From NCBI RefSeq assembly GCF_036711975.1, contig NC_091972.1:6019001-6083000 (forward strand): a stretch of 64,000 nucleotides of DNA. The letters are read 5' to 3'. The stretch comes from Onthophagus taurus (lineage: Eukaryota; Arthropoda; Insecta; Coleoptera; Scarabaeidae). Shown here piece by piece: positions 32,374 through 45,133 of the stretch; positions within the stretch are counted from its first letter, which is position 1; each line of letters begins with the position of its first letter. The notes beneath the pieces are model-generated. The model worked only from the letters and a program-made list of their open reading frames with translations. It did no database searches and was not told the DNA's origin. The translations under genes were made by a program, and so were the position numbers.

Positions 32374-35300
32374 CTCTCTCTCTCCGGATAGCTTATTAAT
32401 AATAAATTTTAAGTTTAAATAAGTATAAATTATTTTTGTTCTTAGAAACGTTCAAGAATATTTAATTCTATACTTTTCTAAAAACGAAAACTATTTTATT
32501 CTAAATTAATAAACCCAACCCCATAAATATATTAAAACCACAATTTTATAACTTTTCTATCGATATATTGTGGAAAATATGTTAATTTTGTCATTGTTTA
32601 CTCCAGTTAATTTAAAGGTCATTTAAGGTTATACTCTAAAAGTATTTTTAGCGAGCTTGTTTTAAAAATACAAAAATTAATAATGTTGATCTTTTACCGA
32701 GTCGGGCAGTATCTAATAAACTAGAGACAATACGACCGGTTAAGACCATTAATAAAGTGCCTAAATGAGCATATACCGCAAACGCGCGTATAATTCTAGT
32801 AGGGTGATTTAAAATTTAAATGCGCAAGGAGAATTAGCATGTACAAGGCTTTAAATATTTCAGTCATTTATAAGACTGTCACCTCGTAGAAGTGAGTTGG
32901 TGTCTATTTGCCATTAAAAACTACCCAACTTAGTTTTTGATTAACAATTTTAATACGAATTCCTTTTTATCTTTTATTCATTTTCTTCTGTTATTATTTA
33001 TAGTAAGTCATATGACCTCAAATTGCCATGGCCCCAAATTTCGGACATAAAGAACATACCCTTCTGTTCTATATAAACGTTCATTAAAACCTGGGGATGG
33101 TTTTCTGACCCATGAATGAACTGTAAATTGTAGGGATGTACAAAGGGGAGTAGGTGCTGTGAAAGAATTCACCCCCACATGAAACAACATACATACAATA
33201 ATTATCTTCTTAAAGAATTATTTTAGAATTTCAAGACACCTTTTGGTGTTTTCATGACTGCGCGTTCTTCCACATGATTAACCTACCGTGACGAAAAGAT
33301 ACGTGTAATTAGAGTAAATCATGTAGAGATACTGTGTAGGTTTTGTTTGATGAGGTTGGGTTGGCGTCGAAATAAAACGAAGGTTAATGTTTAAAAAGAT
33401 TGTATTTGTCCCATATTTACTTATAATATACAGATATATTCAAAACTAAACGGAAAAAAAATATAAGGAAAAACAAATATAAAGAAAAACAATAGAAAGA
33501 AATCGAAAATCGAAAAAAAAAGAAAAATAATAATAAACGTTCACGTTTATATTCGTTTTATAAGATTTTAAAAGTAAAATAATTATATTACAAGATTTAC
33601 AAACTTTGGTTCTTTATGTAACAAATATATATATATTTTCTTTATTTGCAATGTAATTTTTTTAAGGTGATGTGTTAATTTAAAATTTTTTCTTAATTAT
33701 TGTGATTATCGCAGTGTTTAATTAACAAATTATTTGCTACATCAGTCTGATATTTGTTTTATTTTATTTTTTTTCAAAGGCACTATTAATAATTTTTAAA
33801 ATTTATTTTTACAAAATAGGAATCTTGCTTATTAATATTTATTTATAAAAAAACTAAACCTCTGTACAATTTGTATAGAAACGTAACAAAATATACTCGG
33901 ATCGTTTATATACAACTTTAGAGTTAAATTTAAATAATTTATCTCGATTATTATAAGATACATACGGAGTATTCTATTTAAAAAAAATAGTTTATTTATT
34001 TATATATATTTTTTTGTTGCTTTGAAGGCACTGAGTAATATAAAAAAAACATTTTAATCATTTTAATAACATTGTATTTAAAAATATCACTTTCACAGAT
34101 ATATTGTTCGTTATTCAATTATAAATAAGTTCGTTTTTTTCGTTTACTACTGGCCAACGGCGACGGTGTTTGAGAGTCTTTTTTAATAATTATTATTTTT
34201 ATTGGACCGTTTCTAATACGAAAAAAATTTACATTTAATTCATTGAGATCTTGAACAGGAAATAATAAAACAAATAAACAACTTTCGATATGGTTTCGAA
34301 CATTAAATATTAAGAATATAATCCATATCAAGTATTTTTATAAAAGTAATAAGTGGAATAACATAGAAAAATTATTATTATAAATGTATGTACTAATTTC
34401 TTTTTTAATTTAAACGTGTATAATTTAAAATTGCTCTCTTTTAAGGCACATTTGTTTCCGTTTAAAAAAAAAACTTAACTAAAATTTATATACAGAAACT
34501 CATGAATTATTAAGAGAATTTTGATATCAACGTTTAAAATAAAGTTTGAATATACTTTGATTTAATCCAATTTTTATTAATTTGCATTGCATATTCAGTT
34601 AGATGGGACTTGGGTTAACTAATAATGAATTAAGATAGAAATTGTAGGAATTATCGATAAAGCTCAATAATCATTGTATTGTTAATGTGTGTGCATCCTA
34701 AAACTTACTTTTTCGATTTTGCCAAAACTCAAGTTTGTCATTTTTGCACGGTTTTCGTTTTGTAGTGGTTTTCATCTGGTTTCTAACCCAACCTAACTTA
34801 CAATTAACTCGCCGATATCCCATGTTATCACTCTTTGTAAATATGTTATTTCTAAATACAAATATTAAATACAAATGCAGGAGACTGATATGAAAGGTGA
34901 AAGGTATATCTAAACGCCGAGATGGAATTTGCAAAAACCTATCGAGCACAACACTGAAACTAGAGAACTGTGTAAACTAATAGATGCTACAGAGCTAATG
35001 TGGTTGGAGTAAATTAGAAAGACAAGAGTGTGGTCATTTTTTAACAAATGAGTTTAGAATTGGCCCAATTTCAAATTATAAAGGCATTGTGTAAAAGTCC
35101 TTTAATATTCTGGTTTATTGAAAAGTCTCTGTAATGATGCTGAATGGCACAAAAAAAGAGTCAATACCAAATCACCAAATTGTCTCTCAGACGACACGTT
35201 ATTTTGATGCAGCAAGACGCAGATGTCAAGTTTTTGCCAACAAGACGCCCAAATCATATTTGTACTCTTGTAAAAAAAAGTATATTGTTACACATTCATA

Positions 35301-36426
35301 TTTTCCAAAAATATTTGCCAAAATACTGACGACTCATATAATATATTGTGAGCCATGATTTGAAATATTGTTTTTGACATTAATGTGTTAAAGTGAACCA
35401 GAAAAAAAATTTTCAGTTCAATTCTGTCACAAATCTACACTACAAGTCGATTTACGCATCACACAAATCATTTTAATTTTGCTTTATGTATAATTCCTAT
35501 TATCTCTAATTTTTACGGATATGTTTTAATGATGTCAGTTATAATGTGAGAATTAAGCAAGAATTCAGCAACATGTTAACATTAAATTATTGATGTGTTT
35601 ATGAAGCAATAAGTAGAGTCATCTTTTGAAATAGTTATTGGTGAATCTCAGGTACAAAAAAAGTATTAAAATTTGCAAGGTATACAAACAACCCATTATT
35701 CTTCTGGAATAATGTGTTTTCGTCGGACGAGAATAAAATATACAGGTTATAGTAGCCGAAAATTAGTATGACGATGGTCTAGAGAATATTTCCAAAAACA
35801 TGTAGATAACCATAAACATGAGGTTATACTATACTATTATGGTATTGTGTGTCAAAACCGTGGAAACGTGATATTATTCGTAAAATTACGTAAAATTTTC
35901 AGTATGATAATGATTCTAAGTCTCAATTTCTGCGAAAATTCCCATTACCAACTTAGAAATATTATGCTTTTGGGGCACAAAGACCTTTCCATTAAATAGT
36001 AATGTAATATCATTTTCTTTGCATAATTTGCAGAAAGTTACAATTTCAATTATCAAATCAAAGAATGGCAAATTAATCGAAAATTCTTTTAATAATTCAA
36101 GTAATGGTTAAATAAAATTTCTTTAAATATAACGAATATAATAAACTATAATATTTTTATTAATTATTAATTTGTGCTAAAGACACCTCTTTTATTTATA
36201 CCTTTTGTTAATAAACAGAAATCCTTTAAAAAAATAATTTATATTAAAAAAGAGATGTCTCGTTTCCTTTCAATCAAACCTCGCATTTTATTCACTCTTT
36301 ATTAATATTCTTTGAAAGTCATTGAATTAAAAAAAAAGTTTTTCTTTTTCATATTAATCCTACCTTTTAGAATATTAAAAAAAAAAACATATTGCACAAC
36401 ACACAATTTAAAATTAACAGTGTTCA
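32374..36426. other. AT-rich intergenic DNA and SoxF 3' region
   Basis: Four kilobases without a supported gene. Long A/T runs at 33440-34100 and 36120-36420. Part of the DNA next to 36427 must be the 3' untranslated region of the SoxF gene; no poly(A) site can be fixed. The frames of 60-80 codons here have no recognisable domain. Confidence 0.4.
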
Positions 36427-37838
36427 TCAGTTACTATAACATGTTTTCCTCACGTTAGCCAATATTTCACTAAATTCATCATCTGGTTTTTGAATACCGT
36501 TTGGAGCGGGTAATTCATAAACTTCCGGGTAATGTCCGACCATTGGTTCCGGTTTAACATTAGTATTCGGTAAAATAACTGAAGTATGTTGAGGTGGAAA
36601 ATTATAACTAACACCACCCGATGAGGATAAACCATCGTTTCTATGATAATTATGATTCGAATCAATCATATTCGTTTCAGTATTATTATATTTTAAATAT
36701 TTATCAAATTCCCTAGCATCAACGTCACTATCTACATCACTTCTTTCTTCATGAGGTGCAATAAAGTTTTGAACTAAAGGCGAACCGTATCCAGAATAAT
36801 TTTGTTGTTCTTGAATGTTTGTTTTATAACTAAGATCATATTCAGATTTATCTAAAATCATATCGTTTTTAAGATTATAACTTAAATTCATTTGTTGATG
36901 ATTCATTAATTCATCTTTATAATATTCTTTTGGATAATACATAGGACTGTTTGAATAATATTGAACCGTATTCGAATTGGTTGAATTTAAATTTGTTGTT
37001 CCCAATAATTGTTGATCTTGAGATGTTGCTACTGGCGGATAAAAAGTACCTGTTACGACATGTCCTTGTTCAACAGAACTTTTATTAGTACACATAACGT
37101 ACATTCCATTTGACATTGGGACGGAAGTAATTGCTTGAGAATTTGTATATGTTATGTTACTAGGTTGGCGATAATTCTGTATTCTACTTGAACTTGAATA
37201 ATTTTGCGTTGGACTTAAATTATTAATATTAGATGTATGTTGAATGTTAGATGCCCTTTCTTTCTCATATTCTTGCTCCAACGGGGATAAATCGGGCGTG
37301 GGAAGAACCGGATCACCTTCATTTGATCCATCCTTATTATCTTGAGGACTTTTAGGTTGCTTTAAAACAGAATTTTTCGGTTCTGGACTATGTGCAGGCG
37401 ATTGATCGGGCGTATGTAGAGAAAACGGACTTTTTTGCCCAAAACTTTGATGTTGATAACCATAATTATAATATTTATTATGAAAAGTACCAGGGGGCGT
37501 GTATCTTTTTTCCGGACTCTGTCCAAATTCACCTCCGGTTCCGCTTGAACCTTGAAATTCGAGACCGTTATATGTTTGTTGTTGCATCGTTGGAGATAAC
37601 GATGAATTCGGAATGTAACCGGAGTATCTCGGGGACATGTTTGGCACGTTCGGAGACGGTAAACTCGTCCCAACACGGGGTCCAGTCACACCGGAAGTAC
37701 TTCTTTGTTTATTATGTTTTCTACGTCGAGGTCTGTATTTATAATTGGGATGTTCAGTCATGTGAATTACTCTTAAACGTTCAGCTTCTTCTACAAAGGG
37801 ACGACGATCTTGTGGTGTTAATGATCTCCATTTTTTAC
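36427..37838 (-). CDS. Sox15: SoxF-type HMG-box transcription factor, terminal exon
   Basis: This is one exon of 470 codons plus 2 nt. It opens behind a good 3' splice site (TTTTGATTTCAG) in the middle of the HMG box. The split glycine codon is followed by [20 protein letters not shown] then [20 protein letters not shown], which are helices 2-3 and the basic tail of a Sox HMG domain. The [10 protein letters not shown]...[10 protein letters not shown] signature and the low identity outside the box fit group F (vertebrate Sox7/17/18, Drosophila Sox15). The remainder is Ser/Pro/Asn/Gln-rich and disordered, with repeated TPD and SP sites and a C-terminal [16 protein letters not shown] segment that may be the transactivation region. 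The first half of the HMG box, with the RPMNAFMVW core, must be in an upstream exon (higher coordinates) that I did not find. The start is therefore an exon edge, not an ATG. Confidence 0.9.
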
Positions 37839-38985
37839 CTGAAATCAAAAAAGATTGTTTTAATCAAATTCAAATTATAAAAAAAGATGTACAACATATG
37901 CAACTAAATATACAAATTTATTAATTACCAGCTGTCAAATTAAACGTCAATAAAGATATGTTGTTTATATTTTGTACTAAAATTGTTATTTGAGTCTTTT
38001 TTTAGGAAACTTACTACTTATACAACAGCATTTTTGACGTTTATGTAATGAGATGATTAAATATGAATATCTAATTTGCTACTTTTCTCTATCATACTCA
38101 TATGTTCAGAATTTGATCAAATAGAAAGTTGATTTCTCTATTAAAACCAATTTCTCGTATTGCTATACTATAATTTATTCGATAAAGTTCATGTTGATTA
38201 CAAAAAAGAATGTTTTCCTCGTATGACCATGATGAGTATCCGCCTTTGCAATTTATCATCCGTTTACGGTTGGTGAGAAATCACTAATGACACGGGTACG
38301 CGTTCGAGCCTCCCACTAATTTTATCCACATAGCAAAGAGAAAGAAAGTCTCTTTACATCTGCGCCGATCTAACGGGTTTAAACAACAACTCAAAAAAAA
38401 GAAAAGAAAAAGAAAACAAAAAATTCAAGTCGTTCCGAAATCAGATCCTCTCTTAAGAGGTGCACCACAAACGGAGACACGGAGTTATTTAGATCAATAA
38501 ATAGATTACGGGTCGATAAATATTAATGGGAGCCGCGGCGGTTGTAAGAACTTCTCCGATTCCCCCCTTTCGACGAAGGCGAAAATGCGTTAACGTCTCT
38601 CGGTGAAACTGCGTACGCGACCAGAATGATTGAATATTATTTGAAATAGTTCTATATCTCTTTCGAGATGACTGTATTTTTGTTCTTATAAGTACTTCCC
38701 AGTTCAAGAAACACTTTGGAATTATAATGTACCTATTAATGATTGCAATGACGTCAGATTCTTTTTGTAGTTACCCAAAAATGATTGACTTCGAGTGGAT
38801 TTTTATGTGTCATGAATGTCAAAGTGCGAGTCACGTGTTTTCCATTGTGTCCTCTTTATGTACTAAATTGGTGAACTAACTTCCAAATGTAGCATGAAGT
38901 CGATGAACCCAAAAAAAAATTAATTTTAAAAATTGAAAAATAATTAAACAGCAGGCTGCTTAAACGATACTTTATAGAGGAACAT
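37839..38985. other. SoxF first-intron or upstream DNA
   Basis: Directly 5' of the SoxF terminal exon. No HMG exon is visible. It includes a tRNA-like segment (38217-38320, listed) and a moderately GC-rich patch at 38410-38620 without coding signal. Confidence 0.35.
38217..38320 (+). repeat. tRNA-Asp-like segment, possible SINE head
   Basis: TCCTCGTATGACCATGATGA followed by GTATCCGCCT resembles the acceptor stem, D-arm and anticodon-arm start of tRNA-Asp. About 70 bp later, CGCGTTCGAGCCTCCCACT resembles a B-box/T-arm. The spacing is longer than in a real tRNA and the stems do not close, so it is not a functional tRNA gene. A tRNA-derived SINE or a decayed tRNA copy are the options. Confidence 0.3.
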
Positions 38986-38989
38986 ATAA

Positions 38990-39154
38990 GAGCATGACCA
39001 TGACCTATACGGCTGAGACTAGACCTGACACGTCTAAAACAAAACAGATATTAGAAATTGGACACATAAATTGAAGAAAGAATGGAATGCACACATAGAA
39101 AGAATAAGACAAGACAGACTAGTGAAATAAATCGTCGCTAGATAAACGAAGTCT
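38990..39154 (+). pseudogene. RTE-like LINE fragment, left part
   Basis: Conceptual peptide pieces MTYTAETRPDTSKTKQILEI and KKEWNAHIERIRQDRLVK match the RTE-like copy at 28331-28800. The match stops at 39154, where an antisense Jockey-type LINE begins, and resumes at 41825. Confidence 0.7.
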
Positions 39155-41813
39155 TTTTCTTTTTTATTTATTTCAAAATCAATTCAACAATGACAATGTT
39201 TTTCGTGATTGCATTGATACAAAAAAAGAAATAATTACATGTAAATACTATGGATTACAGAATATGCAACTTCCGAGCTATGAAATGCTAGTTCGAATCG
39301 GATGCTATTAGGTTTTGGGGAAGCTTCCTCTTTAAATGCGTGTGGATTTGTTGGCGAACAACTTGATGCTGAACCGCACTAGAGCACTTACTGATATTGT
39401 TAAAAAACTTTTTAGTTAGATTTTTAATAAATTCGCTGATAGTTGGCACATTTAAGTCTTCATGGAGCGATCACTGAGATCCGCAGTAGTTTATTTTATA
39501 GGGTTTGAATTTTTCGCATGTTTGAAGTTGATGAATTGCTCCAAACTGGGCAGGAGTACTTAGTGGCCTGATGAGGGTTTTGTAAAGAAGTAGAGTGCAC
39601 CCAGTTTGCAGTGGTGATTTTCTGCTGATCAGAGAATAGGATTGGCGAGGCCTGGCATATCCTTGATTGACGTTTGAGTTTATGTGAAGTTTCCAAGTGA
39701 GGCGATGATCAAGGAGAACTCCGAGGTATTTACTGGCTTCATCTGTTGCTTTCCACTATATTTCTTGGTCGTTTATAATAATGTAAGGAACATTTCGATA
39801 GGGTCTTAGCGAAAAATCTTGGTCTGGCATTTGCTGACATTGAGCAGAATGGCCCATTTTGATAACCATTCCCAGACACTGACCTTTGAAGTGTCTCAAT
39901 AGCATCAATAAATATTTCGTTTTGTCCCATTATTAACATGTCATCCGCAAACATTGCCATTTCGAAGTTTACGTCGGTCGGGATATCATGCGTAAAGATG
40001 TTGAACAGAGCAGGGGATAAATTACTACCTTGTGGGATGCCTGCAAGTATTCTTCGAGTGCTTGAGGAGTATCCATTGATGGTGACGGAGAAAGTTCTCT
40101 CCTCCAGGAAGGAGAACAGAATGGCAAGTAAATTGTTGCTTAATCCCGTTAGATCGAGCTTGTATTTTAATCCTTCAATCCAGGCAGTATCAAAGGCCCT
40201 TGCTACATCCAGCAAAACAACAGCTGTAAACTTTTTAGCCTCGAACCCTTCCTCGATATATTCCGCTACTCTTGCCAGTTGGTGAACCGTGGAGTGTCCC
40301 TCTCTAAATCCGTACTGGATGTTTGGGATTATTTTGAGGAGACTTAACTCTTCTTGTAGTCGATGATGGATGACTGAATTGAAACTGATTGGGCCATAAT
40401 TGGCTGGGTCCGTATTGATTTTGCCTGGCTTTCTAAACATTAGAATTTGCGCTTTTTTTTTCCATATTACCGGAACGTAGCCAATTTTCAGACAGCGATT
40501 AAAAATTCTTGTGATGTGACTCAGTAGTTTCTCAGGAAGGTGTTTTATTACTATATTAGCTATTTCTACCTTTAGTTCTTCTACTGATATTCTGTCGGTC
40601 TCGGTAGTTGCTGGAGTTAATAGATGGGATTCATTATATTGTTAGATTGTAATAATGGGATGAATATTCTCATTACTGATATTCGGTCGCAAACATTCTT
40701 CCAGATATTCCGCAAAGGTGTTGGCTTTGTCTTCGTCCGAGAATACTGGTGTTTTATTGACTAATAGGGTAGGTTTCTTCATATGTCCGCGTTATTTTCC
40801 TTTGTCCGGGTCATTTGCTTCAGAACTTGCGATGAGTTTTCTATAATTGTGGATTCTATAGGCATCTAGTTCCTGTGAAATTGTATGAGTTAGTCTATTC
40901 AGTGTAGTTTTTATTTCTGGGTTACGCGTCTGTTGCCATTCTCGGCGAACCCTCCGTTTTTCCTTGATTAGGTCTAAGATGCTTTTAGGGGGAAGATTAT
41001 AATTGCTTGTAGGATTCCTTTTGAAGAGTTTCGTTGAAGAGACAATTGCTTCCTTAATCTTTGAAGTCAGTGAGCAGATTTTTGCGTTTAACTCGTTCGG
41101 AGTAGCTGATGTTGGTAAGCTAAATTCTTGATTATTCAGTGAGTCTCCAAACTCTGCCCAGTTGATGAATCCATTGATCAGCTTAGGAGTTTTAGGTTTG
41201 TATTCAGGTTGTTTTGCAAGGGTGATGATTACTGGGAAATGATCCGAGTTTAAGTCGCTGATTACACACAGATTTAACTGTATGGCAAAACTTTTGGTTA
41301 TTAGAAAGTAGGTAAAATTGATTCGGCAGTGCACTTGAAAACCGTATTTGATTGCTAATAATTCCAGATTCAGTCCTGATGGATTATCTGCTCTGCATCT
41401 CCAGAGTTTATTCTTGCTGTTAAGATCTCCTATAAGTAGGGTAGGTATAGAGCTACTCAACATTGAACTTATGTCAGTTTCTAGTTTTTTGTTAGGTTGT
41501 TTGTATCCACATATGATATTAACTGGAGTTAAATTGTTTGGATTACTATTGACGTTACTTCAATAGCGGTGGTTTTACAGCTAAATTGATGATGTTGAAT
41601 TTGTCTTTTAATTATAATCGCCACCCCTCCGGCAGCTGTGGCAGAAGGTCTATCTGCTCTATACACATTATATCCTGCTATTCGGAATGTCTCAGCTAGG
41701 TGTGTTTCAGTTATACAAGCCACAGCAATCTGGTTAGGTTGTGTATGATTGTTAGATTAGTCGTGAATTAAATGTGGGAGTAAATGGTTAATTACAAATG
41801 CTTCGATTTGTGG
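39155..41813 (-). mobile_element. Jockey-type LINE nested in an RTE-like LINE
   Basis: On the minus strand: endonuclease pieces (ACITETHLAETFRIAGYNVY at 41529-41723, then SIPTLLIGDLNSKNKLWRCR in 40792-41463) and a reverse transcriptase (39739-40440) with GFREGHSTVHQLARV, LLDVARAFDTAW, LAGIPQGSNLSPALFNIF and the catalytic MFADDML. A C-terminal stretch follows (39496-39696). Frameshifts separate the pieces, so it is inactive. The 3' end on the plus strand starts with a T-rich run (39152-39167), the complement of an A-rich tail. The flanks carry an 11-bp direct repeat, AAACGAAGTCT, at 39144-39154 and 41814-41824. ORF1 is missing, so the copy is 5'-truncated. Confidence 0.9.
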
Positions 41814-41900
41814 AAACGAAGTCTGGGATGACCAAGGAAAAGATGGAGCGACAAATTGCGCACAGAATAGAAGCATCATTGACGAAGAACAGGCTTTAAG
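41814..41900 (+). pseudogene. RTE-like LINE fragment, right part
   Basis: After the second copy of the 11-bp target duplication the sequence continues with a GMTKEKMERQIA-type remnant, which aligns at DNA level with the GRPRKRWS region of the copy at 28,690 (both contain GGAAAAGATGGAGC-like words). This restores the reading of the interrupted element from 39154. Confidence 0.6.
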
Positions 41901-43425
41901 CGTGAGTGGACAGCTAGTTACCGACTATATTACCGACATCGTTTTGTATGTTTAGTTGTATATGTTATCGTCAAAACATTGACATAAATAGAACAAGTAA
42001 AAATCATCCAATTTTATATTTTTATAACTTTTGAAATAACATTATTAAAAATAAATAAATTGGGTATGAATAATCAATTAAACGTGTATAAATATTGTGA
42101 GGTGTGGCATATAAAGAACAGCAAAAACATGAATGAAACCCTCCTCGATGGTCAGACACCTCGTGAGTGCACAATGGAAGAACCAATAAATCACAATCGT
42201 GTGGCAAACGTGGTGACGGGTACTAATAAAATAACGCGACCGCTCTCTCGCACCCTCGTTCAAATAAAAGAAAACGGATTTATTTACGTCGTAATATATT
42301 CAAATTAACCCACAGTTCCACTGTGTATATACCTGAAGAATGAAAGAAAAAGACAGAGAGAGAGGGAAGAAAACTGAAGGGTTGTTCTTTACGAAAAAAA
42401 AAAAAACAAACAGGCAACCAAAAATAAAAAATAAATAAGAAGGTGAATCCCTGTTTAATGAGAAAATATAGCCGAAAGAATGATGGATGAATTTTTAAAT
42501 GGCCCATGGCCTCTGAACTCCCCCCAAAAAATAATAATATTAAAAAATATTGGTACCACACGTGTCAGTTAAATTACTGTTTATGCGTCGGTTATCAACC
42601 GGGCGCTAACGATTCAGATGAAAAACGGCCGGATACGAAGAACCTTTCTTTCTGTTTGTACAGTGAACACGTGCTAAGAAGTAAATCACATGTCACAATG
42701 CGGTCACCATCACACGTTTTTATCGCATGAAAAATTACTCCCTAAAAAATAAATTTTCGAAATGAGATCTCCCTCCAATTTATAGTCCATTTATTAGTCC
42801 ATAATATTATTTTATTGTGTGAAAATACTCAAAACAGGGTGCGGCTTTCTTTTGAAAACACCAAGGATTCAATTTCAAAGCGATTCATAATAACTTAAAT
42901 AAATTTTAAGAGGTGTTGGTTTAATTGTTTTCGTTTCGTCGAATAAAATATGGTGTGCTACTACTAGGATGTAATTACTCCCATTAAAATTTAATTTTAT
43001 CGAATTAACCAAAATTCAATTACGATGAAGAAACTTCGTTTAATACATCGCCAGGTTGTTTGAGACGATAATTCACGACTTTATATTACATGCTTTCAAT
43101 GAAGCACTATCCGCAAGTATCCCATCTCTTCCCGGAAGTAATAAAACCTGTTAAGATAACCGTCAAAATTGTTATTGCAACTTAATAATGGTGAGATGAT
43201 GAGGAATGAAACAAGATAAGATGGTGAGATGATAAATTAAATGAAGGGAATAATGAAAACAATGAAATAAAAATGATATGTGATAATAAGAACATAAAAT
43301 AAAGTTATAAAAGAAAATTTTAAAAAGATGTTTACAATTTAAAGTAGAAAACTTTAAGAAACACTTATTTAGCGAGTTATCAACCATACAACGACTGCAG
43401 AATATTGGTTATTAGCTGAGGAGGA
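41900..43425. other. Intergenic DNA, no gene seen
   Basis: Moderately GC-rich between 42090 and 42300 (possible conserved non-coding DNA), AT-rich afterwards. Chance frames only. 42390-42420 is an A-rich run. Confidence 0.35.
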
Positions 43426-43429
43426 CAAA

Positions 43430-43960
43430 AAAAACTATAAACAGCTATAGTGGTCTATAAACAGCTTTTCACCGTATAAAGTCCCTTGGTGCGATAACAT
43501 CCAGCTACAATGGAACACTAAAGAACTGATTAGTCACATAGAAGGAGCCTTTCAGGGTAGCCTGTTGTTTTGCCATTCCCAGTTCAGTAGTTTATATGTG
43601 CTGTTTTCCTAAATCCCAATTTGAATTAGTAAAATTACTTCCTTCCGAAGTTCTGACCAATCAACCTGCTTCATTTTTATTTCAAATCTTGGAAAGACTA
43701 TTTTCTAAGCTCGTCGTATAAGAAATGTCTGCCATTTACATAAATCGTTAGATCCCAATTAACCTATTTACGCTTGGGGCAAGTTTATATATATGTAATG
43801 GGAACTTTTCGCTCTGTGGCTGGATTTGTTGGGAAGGCGTCTAAAGAGTCCGTCTTGGACATTCCATACATGTAGACGTATTAGATATTTCTTGGCATAT
43901 TTCTGGCAAAAGAAGCAAAATAGTGGTATTATTCTAGATGGCAAAATATTGTCGGAATAA
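43430..43960 (+). pseudogene. LINE reverse transcriptase remnant (R1/I-like)
   Basis: The plus-strand conceptual translation contains SPYKVPWCDNIQ, similar to the SPxKxPGxDxI entry to LINE reverse transcriptases, and in other frames ISLTS-like and LERLF pieces (CFIFISNLGKTIF). Many stops and shifts are present; it is an old, strongly decayed copy. Confidence 0.5.
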
Positions 43961-44010
43961 TACCTATATAATAGAGTAGTGTGGTAGTATTTGCCGTACT
44001 ATGTTACCTT

Positions 44011-45116
44011 TCGAAAATTAGTACTGGGAATTATCGGCAAGGCGCTTAATAAGACACTTTTTCTTTATAAATGTTAAGCTTTGGGATTTATTATTTTATC
44101 GTTCATCAGAACATATTTAACATTTATTCTCTATAAACAATAAAAATCTATTGAAACAATTACAAAATTTTAAGAAAGTAATAAGAGAGGACTTCTAAAA
44201 CTTACGAAAAAGAGCGCGATCTTAATAGAAACAAATCCATCGCCATGGACACTCACTGTTGGTGGTAATTGAACAAGAAACCAGCAGCAATTCCAATTAA
44301 AATGAACAATAAGGACGAACAAGATTGCAAGTCAAAACGTGAACAAAATGGTGTGACATAACCAACAATTCCATGAGTTTTCGTTCCAAACCAGGAGTGC
44401 CAACACAATGTTGACAAGGGAAAGAAGGGAACTGTAAAACGAACGGCCGAAGAGGAAGATAGAAAGAGTGTTAAGAGAGCCCGACATAACCTCAAAATAC
44501 AACGAGCAAATACAAACCCTAAAATAACATCTCTGAGATCTCACCACCACGCCTTCATCATTAATCGAGAGGAGATGTTTATATATGATATGAGGTTTTA
44601 GATGTCTGTTCTTGAGTTTACAGTCATCCTTTCTTGGTTTATAGAAACCATTTCAAGAAAGAGGCGTTTTTTGAAGTTATTTTCCTTTATAGTTCCCTTC
44701 TTTGCCTTGTCAACATTGCGTTGGCACTCCTGGTTTGGATGGAAAACTCATGCAATTGTTGGTTATGTCACACCATTTTGTTCACGTTTTGACTTGCAAC
44801 CTTGTTCGTCCATATTGTTCACTTTAATTGTAATTGCTGCTGGTTTCTTGTTCAATTACCACCAACAGTGAGCGTCCATGTCGATGGATTTGTTTATATT
44901 AAGATCGCGCTCTTTTTCGTAAGTTTTAGAGGTTAACCTCTTTTAGTGTACCTTTTTAATGTCTTAAAATTTTGTAATTGATTCATTAGATTTTTATTGT
45001 TTATAGACATTGATGTTCTGATGAAGGATAAAATAATAAATCCAAAAGCTTAACGTTTATAAAGAAAAAGCGTCTTATTAAGCGCCTTGCCGATCATTCC
45101 CAGTACTAATTTTCGA
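44011..45116. mobile_element. 1.1-kb foldback element with ~427-bp inverted arms
   Basis: The left arm (44011-44437) starts TCGAAAATTAGTACTGGGAA and the right arm (44690-45116) is its complement with scattered changes. A unique ~250-bp spacer separates them. Each arm encodes the same hydrophobic frame read towards the outside (minus strand 44253-44495, plus strand 44602-44871; common words RYVTPFCSRFDL-like and IAAGFLFNYHQQ). A 16-bp direct repeat, ACCTATATAATAGAGT, lies at 43962-43977 and 45118-45133; on the left it is 33 bp away from the arm. No transposase is present. Confidence 0.85.
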
Positions 45117-45133
45117 AACCTATATAATAGAGT

